Assembly: GCF_031755915.1 (NCBI RefSeq)
Contig: NC_083387.1
Location: forward strand, 14,095,001 to 14,159,000
Reading direction: 5' to 3'
From: Ziziphus jujuba
Lineage: Eukaryota; Streptophyta; Magnoliopsida; Rosales; Rhamnaceae
Length of the DNA: 64,000 bases
The stretch's first letter is position 1. Each line of letters opens with the position of its first letter. The translations under genes were made by a program, and so were the position numbers. Below, one piece after another: positions 22,439 through 35,371 of the stretch. Below the pieces are notes generated by a model that worked only from the letters and a program-made list of their open reading frames with translations, had not been told where the DNA came from and searched no databases.

Positions 22439-22642
22439 ATGGCCAAAGAGAATAATAATCAACCACAACAAAGGGCTTCTAGGGATTACTTCCATCCAGT
22501 GGCTCATGAGCATTATTCAGGGATTTGAAGATAGCCTATCAATGCCAAAAGTTTTGATATCAGAATCCATGAGTATAATTGGGAGGTCCTTTACAAACAC
22601 CTTGAACAACAAATATTCTTATCAACTTCGAAGACCATGTAA
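22439..22642 (+). pseudogene. Start of a Tat/Athila-like gag, with stops
   Basis: The ATG at 22439 lies about 230 bp after the Asp-tRNA site. The frame gives MAKENNNQPQQRASRDYF, then HYSGI, a TGA, Arg, a TAG and PINA. Related elements have GIRRQPINA there from my knowledge of the family, so the stops would replace CGA and CAG. After 22,642 no gag remains recognisable. Confidence 0.5.
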
Positions 22643-23852
22643 TTCTAGACATAAAATTTTTATCCCTTATATACTAAGATATTAGTTTATCATAAAGAAA
22701 ATTACTAGTTCAATTCATCATCTTTGATACTACTTAACCTCAATACAAAATGAAATTAAAGAGCCAATTAAATTTTTGGTATAATTTATACTTAACCTTA
22801 GTACAATTATGTATCAATAACCAAATCCAAATACCTAAATACTAAGTCCACAAGATAAAACAATCATAGTAAATTCACTATTGAAATTAACTTCCAAACC
22901 ATCATAATTCTTTCTCCAAAATTGGTATCACCCTATTACTTGTGGAGCTTGCTAAATTGAATGGTGAGTACAAGTACTCATTGAGGGGTTTTAATACTCA
23001 CAACATAATACTTTGTCTTGTCATATCCAAAATACTCATATGTACATATATATATATATATATGACATGCAGTGCATGTGAAATTGGAAAAGGATTGGTA
23101 AAATAAAAGAGTCTTAACTACATGGTGTGTAACTAATACAAATAACAAATCAATGTATGCTTGACCTCAGCGAATCATTTATCTAATACATATGTCAAGA
23201 ATATATCAGGGCATGATAAAGGGAAATTCACCATTACACATATAGAGAATAGATAAAATATGTGAGTTTATAAATAACTAAAGATCAACTCAACTACTTA
23301 GTGGGGATACTTAACATGAAGTGAGAGTTAAAAAAAAAAAAAAAAAAAAAACCATATCAACGTAATCATGATATTATCATGTAATCTTAATCATCAATAC
23401 CATAAACTCTGTCTCTAGCCTTTGGCGACCAACCTTAAGTCCATAGGTCAAAACTCTTTGTCTGTAGGTAGTGATCAACCCCACCACCATACAACAGCTT
23501 TACTTTTCTCTTCAGGTGCACAAGTCGAGGCAACAAGATAGTCTTAGCTCTAGTTTTTATTTTAGCAAGCTTAGATATCATAATCAAATTCATATAACAT
23601 AATTAAATCATAATCGTATCCACAAGTTATCGATTATATACTTGGGTTCAAGGTGTGTTTAAAATATTTCAAAAATCATGCCAATGCACTTTATCAAATC
23701 CATTTAGAATTCAATCTTTGTAAAATAGGCTTATATGATATGGTCAATGCATCTTTATGCATGATGCAATATGCTTATAAAATTCTAATTAATTTTATAT
23801 ACAGTATAGCTAAAGTTATCTTTTCAACATAGAGAAACAATAATTATAATAG
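22643..23852. other. AT-rich DNA, no gene seen
   Basis: Contains (TA)n at about 23,045-23,063 and an A-run at 23,329-23,351. It may be decayed interior of the Tat/Athila-like element or the missing U3 of C2, but nothing is recognisable. Confidence 0.4.
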
Positions 23853-24139
23853 AGAGTTTGAGGGACCCGACAAAAAGGGAGCAAAAAAGAATTGTTCACC
23901 ATTATTGTAAAACCTCCAAATTTGATAATGAATTTTAAGTAGGTGCACTTAGTAGGAGTAGGGATCACATTGATCATCTAACCATGTTAAAAAATTGTTA
24001 TCTTCTCCTTTATTTTCTATTGTTTTATGTGTATAATTTGATACATTGTTATGCTTTAACATTGTTTCATTGATTTTTCTTTATCATCAATCCCAATATC
24101 TTAAAGAATGGGGAAGAGACCCTAATTATTTTCCCAACA
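23853..24139 (+). repeat. C2 5' LTR remnant
   Basis: Similar to about 40,870-41,112 of the 3' LTR, ending TTCCCAACA. The left part is lost or unrecognisable. Confidence 0.7.
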
Positions 24140-24141
24140 AT

Positions 24142-24153
24142 TGGTACCAAAGC
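24142..24153 (+). other. C2 primer-binding site, degenerate
   Basis: TGGTACCAAAGC, two changes from the Met-tRNA site, two bases after the LTR. Confidence 0.65.
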
Positions 24154-24205
24154 TTGGTTTGGTTAATCAATCTCTAATGTAGAGGTTTTGATTTGAGTGG
24201 GAGTA

Positions 24206-26895
24206 ATGGGTTCAAAGAAAGCTCAATTAAAGATTGAGAAATTTGATAAGACAAATTTCGAGCGTTGGAGTATGCAGATGGAGGATTACCTTTATCTCAA
24301 AAGGATCTCTATTTGCATTTGGATAAGAAGCCAAAAGCAATAAAACAAGAAGAATGGGATTTGCTAGATCGTAAAGCACTCAGTGTAATTGGGTTAACAG
24401 TGTTAGAATCGGTGGTCTTCAACATAAAACCCAAGAATACAATAGCATCTCATATGAAGCCTTATCCAATATATATGAGTAACCCTTTGCTACTGATAAA
24501 GTACATCTCATTAAAAGACTTTTTAATTTGAAGATACCATAATGAAGTAGTTTTAAAGGCTATGTCAATAAATTTAATGAGATAACAAAATAGTTAAATT
24601 TTGTTTTTATTAATTTGATGATGAGATACAATCCTTGTTGATAGTTAAACAATTGTTCAATAGTTAGAAGGGTATTGTCACTTTAATTAATGGGTTTTTA
24701 GGCCAGTCTAAGTTGAAATTTCTAGAGGTTGTAGATATAGTCATATGACTGAAGAGAGATTAGAAGGCGGGAGGATTCCTCCAATTCAGATTCAGCATTG
24801 AATGTGGAAAGCAGAGGAAGGGGTCAGGATAGAGGTCTTTCCAAGTTAAAGAGTGGTAGGTCAAAGTCTAAGAATCATAGGGACATTTATGGTGGAAGCC
24901 ATAAGGATGTGGAATGTTAGAACTATGGCAAATTTAGGCATGACAAGGCACAGTGCAGAGCTTTTAAAAAGGATGGTGATAGCAAGGAGGAAATTTTTCT
25001 ATTAGGGGATTCAGATGATGCTTTGATTTTCTTGATGGGAAGTAAAACTAATGCTTGGGTTCTTGATTCGAGGGCGTTATTCCATGCTACCTCATATGGA
25101 CAATTACTTGAAGGCTATGTTTTAAATAAATTGGTTAAGGTCTATCTAAGTGATGACCAGGAGTGTGATGTTGTTGGAAGTGAAGTTGTAAGCTTATTAG
25201 GTTGGTTTAAAAGCTACATAATGTGACACATGTCCCCACTTAAGGAAGAATTTGATATCCATTAGCCGGTTGGCAAAGGAAGGATCTGAAATTTGTACGT
25301 GATAAATGGATGGTCTCTAAAGGTACAATGACTGTAGCTCATGGCAAGAAGAATGGGACACTCTATCAAACGATAGATGGTTATGGGTCTCTTATAGTTG
25401 TTATGAGTATAAAGGAGTCCAATTTATGGCATAAAAGACTTGGCCACATAAGCAAGAAGGGGTTGACGATCATGCAATCAAATGGAAGTTACTAGTCTAA
25501 AAGCAATGTATATTGACATGTGTGAGAGCTGCATCATAGGAAAGCAGAAGAAAGTTAGCTTCAAAAGAGTTGATAGAACTCCAAAGGGTGAAAAGCTCCA
25601 GCTAGAGCATATAGATGTGAGGGAACTTGCTTCAATCTCATCATTGGGAGGTAAGTCATAACATAATGGTGTAGCAGAATGGATGAACAAGGCATTGACT
25701 AAAAGAGCCAGGAGCATGAGGTTGCATGCAAGTTTGCTAAAGCAATTTAGGAAGCAGTCAATAGAGCAATTTATCTTACCAACAGCGGACCATAAAGCTA
25801 AGGGTGGAAAAAAGGTTAATGTTTCCCAATTATAGGTATTTGGATATGTGTCTTATGTGTACATTAATGATTAAGCTAGGTGTAAATTGGATGCCAAATC
25901 ACAAAGGTGTACATTTATTGGGTATGGTGGTGGTAATCTTAGGTATAGACAATGGGATAAGCAGAATAGAAAGATCATTAAAACCAAAGATGCAGTCTTC
26001 AATGAGAAGGTTATATACAAGAACAGAGATATTTAAAATCCTACAAGGTTGGTATATTATGAACCTAATTATTTTGAAGTTGAAAATGATGATTCTTGGC
26101 AGATATAGGAAGTAGATCAGGACAAGCCCCTCAGGATAAGGAAATAGATGCACAAGTTAAAGAAACCAATGCACTGGTTAAGGATACCACTATGCAGGAG
26201 CTGAAGCAACCATAGGACTTAAAAGATCTAGTCAACCACACAAGCCAAATGTGACGTATATGAACTACCTATTGTTGATAGATGGTGGTGAGCCTAAGTT
26301 CTATGATGAAGCATGCCAAGCGAGTGATGTGAGCAAGTGGGAGCTTGCAATGAATGAGTGATGAAATCTCCAATGCATAACTAAACACTGGAGTTGGCTA
26401 AGCTTCTAGAGGGAAAGAAAATTTTGTAGAATAAGTGGATGTATCATTTGAAAGAGAAGCATAATGTTCCAAAGGTATAAGGTTGGGTTGGTGGTCAAGG
26501 ACTTTCAGCAGAAGTAAGGGATAGACTACACTGATATATTCTCTCAACTGGTGAAACTAACTACTATTAGGTCAATTTTGAGCATTGTTGTAGCTAAAGA
26601 TCTTCATTTAGAGCAGCTAGATGTACAGACAACATTCTTCCATGATGACTTTTAAGAGGAGATAGATATGCAGCAAGCAAAGGGATTTGCACTTAAAAGT
26701 AAGGAGAATATGGTTTGCAAGTTAAAAAAGAGCCTGTATGGCTTAAAATAGGCCTTTAGAGAGTGGTACAAGAAATTTGCTGGCTTTATGAAAAAGAATG
26801 GGTACCGCAAGTGCAACGCAAAACATTGTTGTTACTTCATGAGATCTGGTGAATTTTTATTATTTTATTACTATATGTTGATGACATATTGGTTG
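24206..26895 (+). pseudogene. C2 gag, protease, integrase and N-terminal RT remains
   Basis: Starts MGSKKAQLKIEKFDKTNFERW, a copia gag start, and shows EEWDLLDRKAL near 24,350. A zinc-knuckle relic (YGKFRHDKAQC) lies near 24,930, and the protease reads WVLDSRALFHAT near 25,057 with DSG changed to DSR. The integrase zinc region (LWHKRLGHISKKG) is near 25,430. RT pieces follow to YVDDILV at 26,875-26,895, where E3 is inserted. There are many stops and frameshifts. This is the most decayed copia of the window, as expected for the host of two later insertions. Confidence 0.75.
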
Positions 26896-28034
26896 TGATA
26901 CGAACCTAGGACGACCTGCTCCTAAACCCGTATTATATTAGCCCGGATCTTAATTAAGTTCAAGTTCTAATGGAATGGACCTCAACCCCTAACCAACCTG
27001 TGGTTAGAAACCTTGGTATAATGTAGACGCCACAATAGGGGATGGAAAACCTATTGATAAGTCAAGCTAAAACAACCAATTCTCTAATGGTGTTTTAGGT
27101 GTTCTCAAAGAACAAAGAGATAATTAATCTCACAAGTATTTTTTTAATCAAATCCAAGTTTCAAAGTTTTTTTATTAATGAAAAATAAGCCTTTAAATAG
27201 GCTTTGAAAGAAACAAAATAAACCCTAAAAACCCTAGGAAAAACCGGCCGCTCAATGAAGAATTCTACCTTGGCCGAAACTTTCCTTTTCCTAATCTAAT
27301 TTGGATTAATTAATTCCTTTATTTTGAACTAGGAATTAATTAATTTGCAAAGAAAATAATAAAATAATAACTTTCCTAATCTTATTTGTCCAGAAAATAA
27401 ATAAATAGAAACTAAAAATAATGGTAGTTTCCTAAAACAAAAAGTAGAATCAAATTAGGAAACTATAATACTAGCTTTTTGACTAAGTTGATTTTGACCA
27501 ATCTTTGACCAAATTGAGCTCCAAATCAGCTTCTAGATGCTTTGTAGGATGCCAAATAAACTGAATATGAAGGCCCACACGTTGCCCATGCTTGGAAAAA
27601 TAAGAAAAGGCTAATACAGTAAAATACAGTAAAGCCAGCAAGCAATACAGCAAATTCGGCCAAATTGTTGAAGCTGTCCGTACAAGCCCTTTTTGGATGC
27701 ATTTGAGGCTGCTTTAACTTGATTCCATGACCTATTAGGCATATGTATTGAACCCATAAAGCATTGGAACCATTTCATGCTTCTCGGACTCCAAAAATGT
27801 ACCAAAACCGTCACCCGGGTCCGTATCGGCTTCCACCACTTGGATGCTTCGAATAGGCTTTGTATCTTCAAGTATGGGCAAGCTCTGTTGAGATTGATTA
27901 CCCTCTGTATAAATACTCCCAGGTTGCCCTTAAATCTCTTAATTTGAGCTCTTGTGATTGGCCTAGTCTTCATCCGTGTCGAGTCAGCACCCCAGCGGGT
28001 TATCGGTTGAGCGGCCTCGGGCGGAATCACATCA
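26896..28034 (-). repeat. E3 3' LTR
   Basis: 1139 bp, TGATACGA to ACATCA on the + strand. Near-identical to 32094-33232. It contains the C-terminal end of the E3 frame (27611-28034). Confidence 0.95.
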
Positions 28035-30922
28035 TTCCCCTCCTCTTGAAAAGGATTTGTCCTCAAATCAAGATCATCACCTGCAGAAAAAGGAGTTAAA
28101 TCAGCAACATTAAATGCAGCACTCATGTTATACTCACCCGGTAAATCAAGCTTGTAGGCATTCTTGTTATTCGGCTCCAAAACTTGAAAAAGTCCATCCA
28201 TAGGCGGCATGAGCTTTGACTTTCTTTGTTTAGGAAACCTTTCCTTTCGTAAGTGCAACCAAACCAATTCTCCTGGGTCAAACACTATTACAACAAAATC
28301 TAGAAATACATGCTCGTTATGGTAAAAATTACACTTTTTAAAGTTAGCAAACAATATTTCCCAAATTTTCAAATTGCCACTAAGTAAAGCTCTCAACAAT
28401 GCAGATAAAGTTCTATGCAATAAAGACATCTTTAAATAAGTATCTTTAAAATTCATGGTCAGCAATGGTTTCTTATTCATAATTACTTTATTAACATTAC
28501 CAAAGCTAAGATAAAAATTTATATTTTTCCTTTCTTGTCTTCCTTTTCCTTTCTCACTCAATGCCATCTCACCTCCCTCACTCTCGACTTTTGCACCAAA
28601 TTTTTCACTCTTGGTTTTATTAAAATTTTTGCTCTCAACCTGAGTATTAGAAGACTTACCTTGGATAGCAAGCTCACCTTTTCCCTCTTGATTGGATGGT
28701 AGTCCACTTGGAATTTCATTTAGGAAGACATCTCCAAATTCCTTCAAAAGAGAAATCATTGAACTTGGCAATTCAAGTTCTTCAAAGTTAGTTTGATCAT
28801 TAAAATAATTTTCTTTATAAATCATGACCAGCAAAGGTTTCTTACACTCAATAACCTTATTAATATCTCCTAAACTCAAATAAAAGTTGCTACTTAACCT
28901 TTCTTTTCTTTCTTTTTCTTTTTTTCCCTTGGATTGGCGCAAACCTTCGGATTTCCCTTCCTTCTCCAAGCTCTCGGGTTTGCCACTTTCTTTTCCCTCT
29001 CTTTCGGTTTTTCCTTGATCTTTCCACTCAATATGAGTCTTAAAACCCTTATCTTGATTAGCAACCTCATTCTTACCTTCTTGAAAAAATGGTGAAGCCG
29101 TTGGTGCCATACTTGCTTTTTCCTTGAGCTTTTCGGCTTCTCTCCTTTGTTGCATTTGTAATTGGTCTTTGTAAACCTCTTTAGGAGATAATGGTTCCAG
29201 CTTGACCTTCTTTCCTTTAAACCTGAAAACTATACTATTTTCTCGACCAAAATGAGTAGCATCTTTATCAAATTGCCATGGTCTACCTAATAGTATTTGT
29301 CCAGCAATCATGGGTACAATATCACATAAAACTACATCCTCATATCTACCTATATTAAATTTTACTTTGGCTTGTTTGTTTACTTTCATCTCACCACTAT
29401 CATTAAGCCATTGTAATCTATATGGTTCTGGATGTTTAATTGTTTTCAAGCCTAATTTATCAACTACAAGATTACTTATCACATTAGTACAACTCCCACT
29501 ATCTATAATCATGCTATAAATTTTACCTTGTATTTCGCAGCGAGTGTGGAAGATGTTTTCTCTTTGTATCTGCTCTTCATCTTTGTAGACAGCAAGTACT
29601 CTCCTTGAAACCAAGCTCAACTCGGCATTAGATGTATCTACAGGTTCGGTTTCATCTTCATTACAACCCTCCTCTTGCTCGGTTTCAGCTCCACTTTCTT
29701 CACTTGCGGATTCCAGCTCACCATCACCCTTTAATACCATGATTCTTCTATTTGGGCATTGGCTGGATATGTGTCCTCTTCCTTGGCACTTAAAACAAAT
29801 TATTTCTCTAGATTTTTGAGGTTTAGGATCAGATTTTATCTCACCTCTAAGTGCTTGGACAGATTCGGTCTTGACCTCCCTTCTTGGCCGGTTGGTAGAT
29901 TCTTCTCCTAATTTCGGCCTCAACTTGTTTTCATAAGTGGAATTGTTTTTCCAGCCACTTGAACTTGTCCTTCCACTGCTAGAAACTCCTCCAAACCGTG
30001 TACTAACACCCCTCCTCTTGAATTGGTTCTCAACTTTAATGGCTACATGCAACATCTCCTCCAATTCCAAGTATTGTTGTAATTCAAGTTGGTTGGCAAT
30101 GTCACGGTTTAACCCTCCAAGAAATCTTGCCATTGTTGCCTCTCTATCCTCCCTCATGTGTAACCTCATCATTAACATCTCCATCTCTTTGTAATAATCC
30201 TCCACGGACCTACTTCCTTGAGACAAAGATTGAAGCCTTTGATGCAGCAACCTTTGGTAATGGGATGGCACAAACCGCTTCCTCATGACTCCTTTCATTT
30301 GTCGCCATGTTGTAATTAAGTCTTCACCAACCCTCCTTCGGGTGCTTTGCTCATTTATCCATCATTGGAGTGCATAATGGCCAAACTCCATTGCTGCCAT
30401 CTTCACCTTCTTACCTTCCGAATAGTTGTGGCAGTCAAAAATCATCTCCATTTTCTCTTCCCACTCCAAATAAGCTTCAGGATCACTTTTACCCATAAAA
30501 GGTGGGATATTAACCTTGATATTTTCCAAATCTTCATCTGTATCCTCCCTCCTCTATCTCCCACGGCCAGCTCTATCTTGGACAGCAAAGGTTTCGTCCA
30601 TACCTTCCTCAAAGTCACCGTCCAATGGCTCCTCATCAAATTCCTCTCTCGGCCTCTCGCGACCTCCTCGTCCTCGGCCTCGTCCTCCATGGAATTCTTG
30701 CCTATTTCTTGTATTCGGCCTTCCTTGTGAGGCTTCTAATCTTCCCACTCTTTGATTTACATGCTCAAATTGAGCACTCATCCGCTGTATTGATTCCAAA
30801 ATAGTTCTCAAGTCCACTTGATCTCCACTTCCTGTAGCTCGGTCATCGCCATGAAATGCTACGGACTCTTCCTCATTGATCCTCAAGTGTGGATCCTCTC
30901 TTCTTATTCTAGAATCTGCCAT
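27611..30922 (-). pseudogene. E3 gag-protease polyprotein with integrase tail; two in-frame stops
   Basis: Same architecture as the E1 ORF: start MADSRIRR at 30922, gag, CCHC knuckle ([14 protein letters not shown]), protease DSG, first linker ending in [12 protein letters not shown], second linker, integrase piece [12 protein letters not shown] and integrase C-terminal region, then the LTR-encoded end. Only two single-base defects break it: TAG at 30554-30556 where E1 has a Tyr codon, and TGA at 30362-30364 where E1 has Trp. Downstream of the second stop 895 codons remain open. No RT or RNase H. The young insertion age plus two stops suggests it was copied as RNA with help from proteins of other copies, or that the stops are later. 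Confidence 0.88.
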
Positions 30923-32079
30923 GTTAGTAAAATACTACAAAAATAAAATAAATCCTCACAATATTCACTCCCTCACGTGTTTCACTCAAACAAGGTCTCA
31001 ACACTCGTGTTTGCACACTAGTTTCGGCTTTTACCCTCTTTTAAGCTCACACACTCTTGCCTTTTTCCACTCAATGAATTATCTCAAAGTTCTAATTAAA
31101 ACACCCACAAAAACAGCAATTAGATCACTAGTATATTTTAATTAAACTTATCAACAAAACAGTAGCAAACAGTAGGCAATACCGAAAGAATCCAACAAAT
31201 CCTAATTTTACGGCTTTCTAGACAAGAAAACGCAAAATAATGGGAAAACGTTGGAATTTTTGAAAACTGCACCAGATGGTAGTAGATTATGAGTTCAAGA
31301 ATAAAATTCCAGGAAAAGAAATTCAAATACGATCAAGAATCAAAGAGAACAAAAATATAGAAAAGTGTTGGTTGTTGTTCTTGTAATTCAAGTTTTGTAT
31401 CAATTCCTTTAACTAATTTTAATCCAAAAAAATTTAATCACCCAAAATCCAAATATCCAGCAGCAAGAATAATTTCCCAGCAACTCAAATATTGAATAAA
31501 TAATCAAAAACCAGCAGCTCCAACAAATTTCCAGCAAACAAATCAAACTCCAACAAACTGAAATATTTTTTTTTTTTATCCGACTTTACCTCTTCTTTCT
31601 CTTTTTTTTTTTTTTTTTTCACTCACAGAACATAAACAACTGCAGTAGCAAGAATAATGACCAAATTTGCAATTCCAACTCCAAAACAAACACCAAACCC
31701 GTGACCTCCAAATAAACAAAATGTGCAGTTTTTTTTTTTTTTTTAAATGTTGCCGCAAACTTCTTTTTTTTTTTTCTTGTTTTCTTTTTTTTTTTTTTTT
31801 GAATATATGAATGCAAATATTTAAGACTAAAACAGCAAAGAAAAATCAACAAAAACCAAATTAACAAGAACAATGATAAAAGACAACCAACAAACTAGGA
31901 AACAAAAATACGATAAAACTAGGAAATCCTAACTCAACTAGGAATGAATTTTTTTTTTTTTTTTTTTAAGATGCTGAACGTGTATAGGATGGATGCAACC
32001 TTAACCTAATGCTAAAATTGCAGAATAACACAAAAACAAATAAAGCAAATAAAGATAGATCAAACCTGAACAAAATTTA
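30923..32079 (-). other. E3 leader
   Basis: Minus-strand counterpart of the E1 leader with long T-runs on the + strand (about 31,600-31,619, 31,730-31,744, 31,764-31,800 and 31,950-31,967). No coding sequence supported. Confidence 0.7.
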
Positions 32080-32091
32080 GCTCTGATACCA
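32080..32091 (-). other. E3 primer-binding site
   Basis: GCTCTGATACCA on the + strand, exact Met-tRNA site, two bases from the LTR. Confidence 0.9.
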
Positions 32092-32093
32092 AA

Positions 32094-33232
32094 TGATACG
32101 AACCTAGGACGACCTGCTCCTAAACCCGTATTATATTAGCCCGGATCTTAATTAAGTTCAAGTTCTAATGGAATGGACCTCAACCCCTAACCAACCTATG
32201 GTTAGAAACCTTGGTATAATGTAGACGCCACAATAGGGGATGGAAAACCTATTGATAAGTCAAGCTAAAACAACCAATTCTCTAATGGTGTTTTAGGTGT
32301 TCTCAAAGAACAAAGAGATAATTAATCTCACAAGTATTTTTTTAATCAAATCCAAGTTTCAAAGTTTTTTTATTAATGAAAAATAAGCCTTTAAATAGGC
32401 TTTGAAAGAAACAAAATAAACCCTAAAAACCCTAGGAAAAACCGGCCACTCAATGAAGAATTCTACCTTGGCCGAAACTTTCCTTTTCCTAATCTAATTT
32501 GGATTAATTAATTCCTTTATTTTGAACTAGGAATTAATTAATTTGCAAAGAAAATAATAAAATAATAACTTTCCTAATCTTATTTGTCCAGAAAATAAAT
32601 AAATAGAAACTAAAAATAATGGTAGTTTCCTAAAACAAAAAGTAGAATCAAATTAGGAAACTATAATACTAGCTTTTTGACTAAGTTGATTTTGACCAAT
32701 CTTTGACCAAATTGAGCTCCAAATCAGCTTCTAGATGCTTTGTAGGATGCCAAATAAACTGAATATGAAGGCCCACACGTTGCCCATGCTTGGAAAAATA
32801 AGAAAAGGCTAATACAGTAAAATACAGTAAAGCCAGCAAGCAATACAGCAAATTCGGCCAAATTGTTGAAGCTGTCCGTACAAGCCCTTTTTGGATGCAT
32901 TTGAGGCTGCTTTAACTTGATTCCATGACCTATTAGGCATATGTATTGAACCCATAAAGCATTGGAACCATTTCATGCTTCTCGGACTCCAAAAATGTAC
33001 CAAAACCGTCACCCGGGTCCGTATCGGCTTCCACCACTTGGATGCTTCGAATAGGCTTTGTATCTTCAAGTATGGGCAAGCTCTGTTGAGATTGATTACC
33101 CTCTGTATAAATACTCCCAGGTTGCCCTTAAATCTCTTAATTTGAGCTCTTGTGATTGGCCTAGTCTTCATCCGTGTCGAGTCAGCACCCCAGCGGGTTA
33201 TCGGTTGAGCGGCCTCGGGCGGAATCACATCA
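32094..33232 (-). repeat. E3 5' LTR
   Basis: 1139 bp, followed by the target duplication GGTTG. Confidence 0.95.
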
Positions 33233-33237
33233 GGTTG

Positions 33238-34133
33238 ATAATTCAAATCTTAGTGAGATCAATAAGTTGAAGAAGTAGTTATCTAGTTGATCTAAGATGA
33301 AGGACTTGAGTGAGGCCAAAAAGATAAGGCATGAGGATTAGCAGAGATAAGAAAAATGGTACTCTAAAGATTTCTTAAGAAGAGTTCATTCAAAAAGTAT
33401 TGGAAATGTTTGGAATGAGTGATCCTATGCCTATTAGAATACATTGAGCTAATCATTTCAGGTTATCCAAATATTAAAGTCCAAAGACAATTAAGGAATT
33501 AGACTACATGACTAAGATTCCTTATGCTTTAGCCATCATAAATCTATTGATGCCATGGTGGGCATGAGATCAGAAATAGCTTATATAGTAGGAGTTGTTT
33601 GCAGATACACATATAATTATGTTAAGCAACATTGGGAGGCTATGAGATGGATATTTAATTACATATGGGGACCATTAAAAAATGTCTATGCTTTAGAAGG
33701 GGGGAGCTGAAGCTACATGGTTATGTAGATACGGACTCTGCCCGTAATGTAGATAATAGAAAAAGCACTATGTGTCATGTGTTTTCTCTAAGTGGAATTG
33801 CCATATTAAATATGTGGTAGTGATAGAGGTTAGAAAGGAGATGATATGGTTGGAGGGCCTATTGTTAGAGTTGAAATTCCATCAAGAAAAGTATGCTTTG
33901 GATAATGATAGTCAAAGTGCAATATACTAGGCCAAGAATTCAACATTCCATGCACGGACTAAGCATATTAATGTCCTATACCACTTCATTGGAGATTTGC
34001 ATGAAGATAAGGTGCTGGTAATTGTGAAGATATAAGGAAGTTAGAATCACTAAGATTTCTTAACACACCTGGGGACAACAGAGAAATTTGAGCTATGTAC
34101 TATAGTTAGTCTTCAAGGTTGAGAACCATAGAT
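33238..34133 (+). pseudogene. C2 RT end and RNase H remains
   Basis: Continues the C2 frame after E3: DNSNLSEINKLKK follows YVDDILV when E3 is removed. Later come remnants of the AMYSMTKIPYA-like RT end, the RNase H region (about 33,710-33,950) and a C-terminal part with RDLHEDKVL-like and TTEKFELC motifs. Many stops. C3 is inserted at 34134. Confidence 0.7.
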
Positions 34134-34910
34134 TGTTGAAATGTGGTGATTTTGCCACAATGTGCAAGGTAGTTCGGTTACACTTGCACTCTTTATTTTG
34201 CAACATCAAAGACCAAACATTATTTATGTTTATGCATTTTATTTTATCTTGTAATGTTTAAGAATAATATCCTTTTTGTAATGCCCTAAGCTCATTAACT
34301 AAAGCTTAGGGCCTTTTTGTCTAGTTGCTGGAATTTTATTTCCATCAACATAAGTCCACTTCCTTGGATGCCGTTTAAAGAAGGTTTGGGATTTGGATCT
34401 GAATTTTGGATATAATAAGGTAGAAATGCAGAGGAAGAAGTATAAAAAAGAATGGCCCAATTTGGAGCTGGGAAGGCTGAGTTAAGCCCTAAATAATCTA
34501 ACCCTTGTGCAGTTTTGTTGCCCAAAAAACTGGGCAAAACTGCCTCGGCTTTGATTATTTTTGAATGGGAAAATGGACTTTGTTTTATCTGTTTTTTGGC
34601 TAGAACACAGTTTAATATTCAAAAAGGCTTCCCTCCAATTTTCAAGTCAAATGGAGCTGGTTTTCAAATTCAAATGCCTTAGACAAGCCGAACTGCTCAT
34701 TAAAAAAGGTTTCTTGCATGCCCAGCACATTAATTAGAGTTAGTTGAGGTAGTTTGGCTTGGTTGGTTACTTTTAATCCTTTTTTATTTATTGCTCAATA
34801 TGGCAGCATGTCTTATTGCCTTTTTGATGTATTTAAAAGTATGAAAATTGTAATGAAAAAAAGGAGGAAGTAATATTCAAAAAAAACAAATTTTGAAAAA
34901 CAACAATTTC

Positions 34911-34952
<42 letters not shown>

Positions 34953-35166
34953 TACTACATTTGTTTTCTTCTTCTTCCCAAATGCTAACAACCTTCTCAA
35001 GAACCCCAAACAGCCATTAAAACCAAAAACAAAACCTTAACAAGCCCAAAAAAAAAAAAAAAAAACAAAATCAAGAACCAAGAACCAACAACAATCATTC
35101 TTGACTAACACCTTGAATGATTGTGCTCTAGGGTACAACAACATAAACCTACACCAAATTCCATCA
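34134..35166 (+). repeat. C3 5' LTR
   Basis: TGTTGAAATG to TTCCATCA. Contains a (CT)n tract at about 34,913-34,948. Confidence 0.93.
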
Positions 35167-35178
35167 TGGTATCAGAGC
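35167..35178 (+). other. C3 primer-binding site
   Basis: TGGTATCAGAGC directly abuts the LTR. Confidence 0.9.
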
Positions 35179-35371
35179 ATAGTGTAATGTCTTAGGACCT
35201 TGTGAGCTTTCAACCTAGACCATTTTATTTGTGAGAGGATCCCCCACCTAAAGCCTTCCAACTGAAACCAAAACCTCCTAAAAAGGCTAGTTGAAACTCA
35301 CCAAAACACCACCACTCGAGAGCTTGTTCTTGTGTCCATTTTTCAAAACTTTTCAAAAACCATTTTTTCAA

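Larger units (their letters stand above)
26896..33232 (-). mobile_element. E3: complete young Ty3/gypsy family E element
   Basis: 6337 bp with LTRs of 1139 bp each and target duplication GGTTG at 26891-26895 and 33233-33237. Minus-strand order: 5' LTR, primer site, leader, gag-protease frame with duplicated linker and integrase tail, purine tract (28035-28045 as TTCCCCTCCTC on the + strand), 3' LTR. The LTRs differ at about two positions by eye, the lowest of the window, so the insertion is recent. It lies in the C2 RT catalytic motif. Confidence 0.95.
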
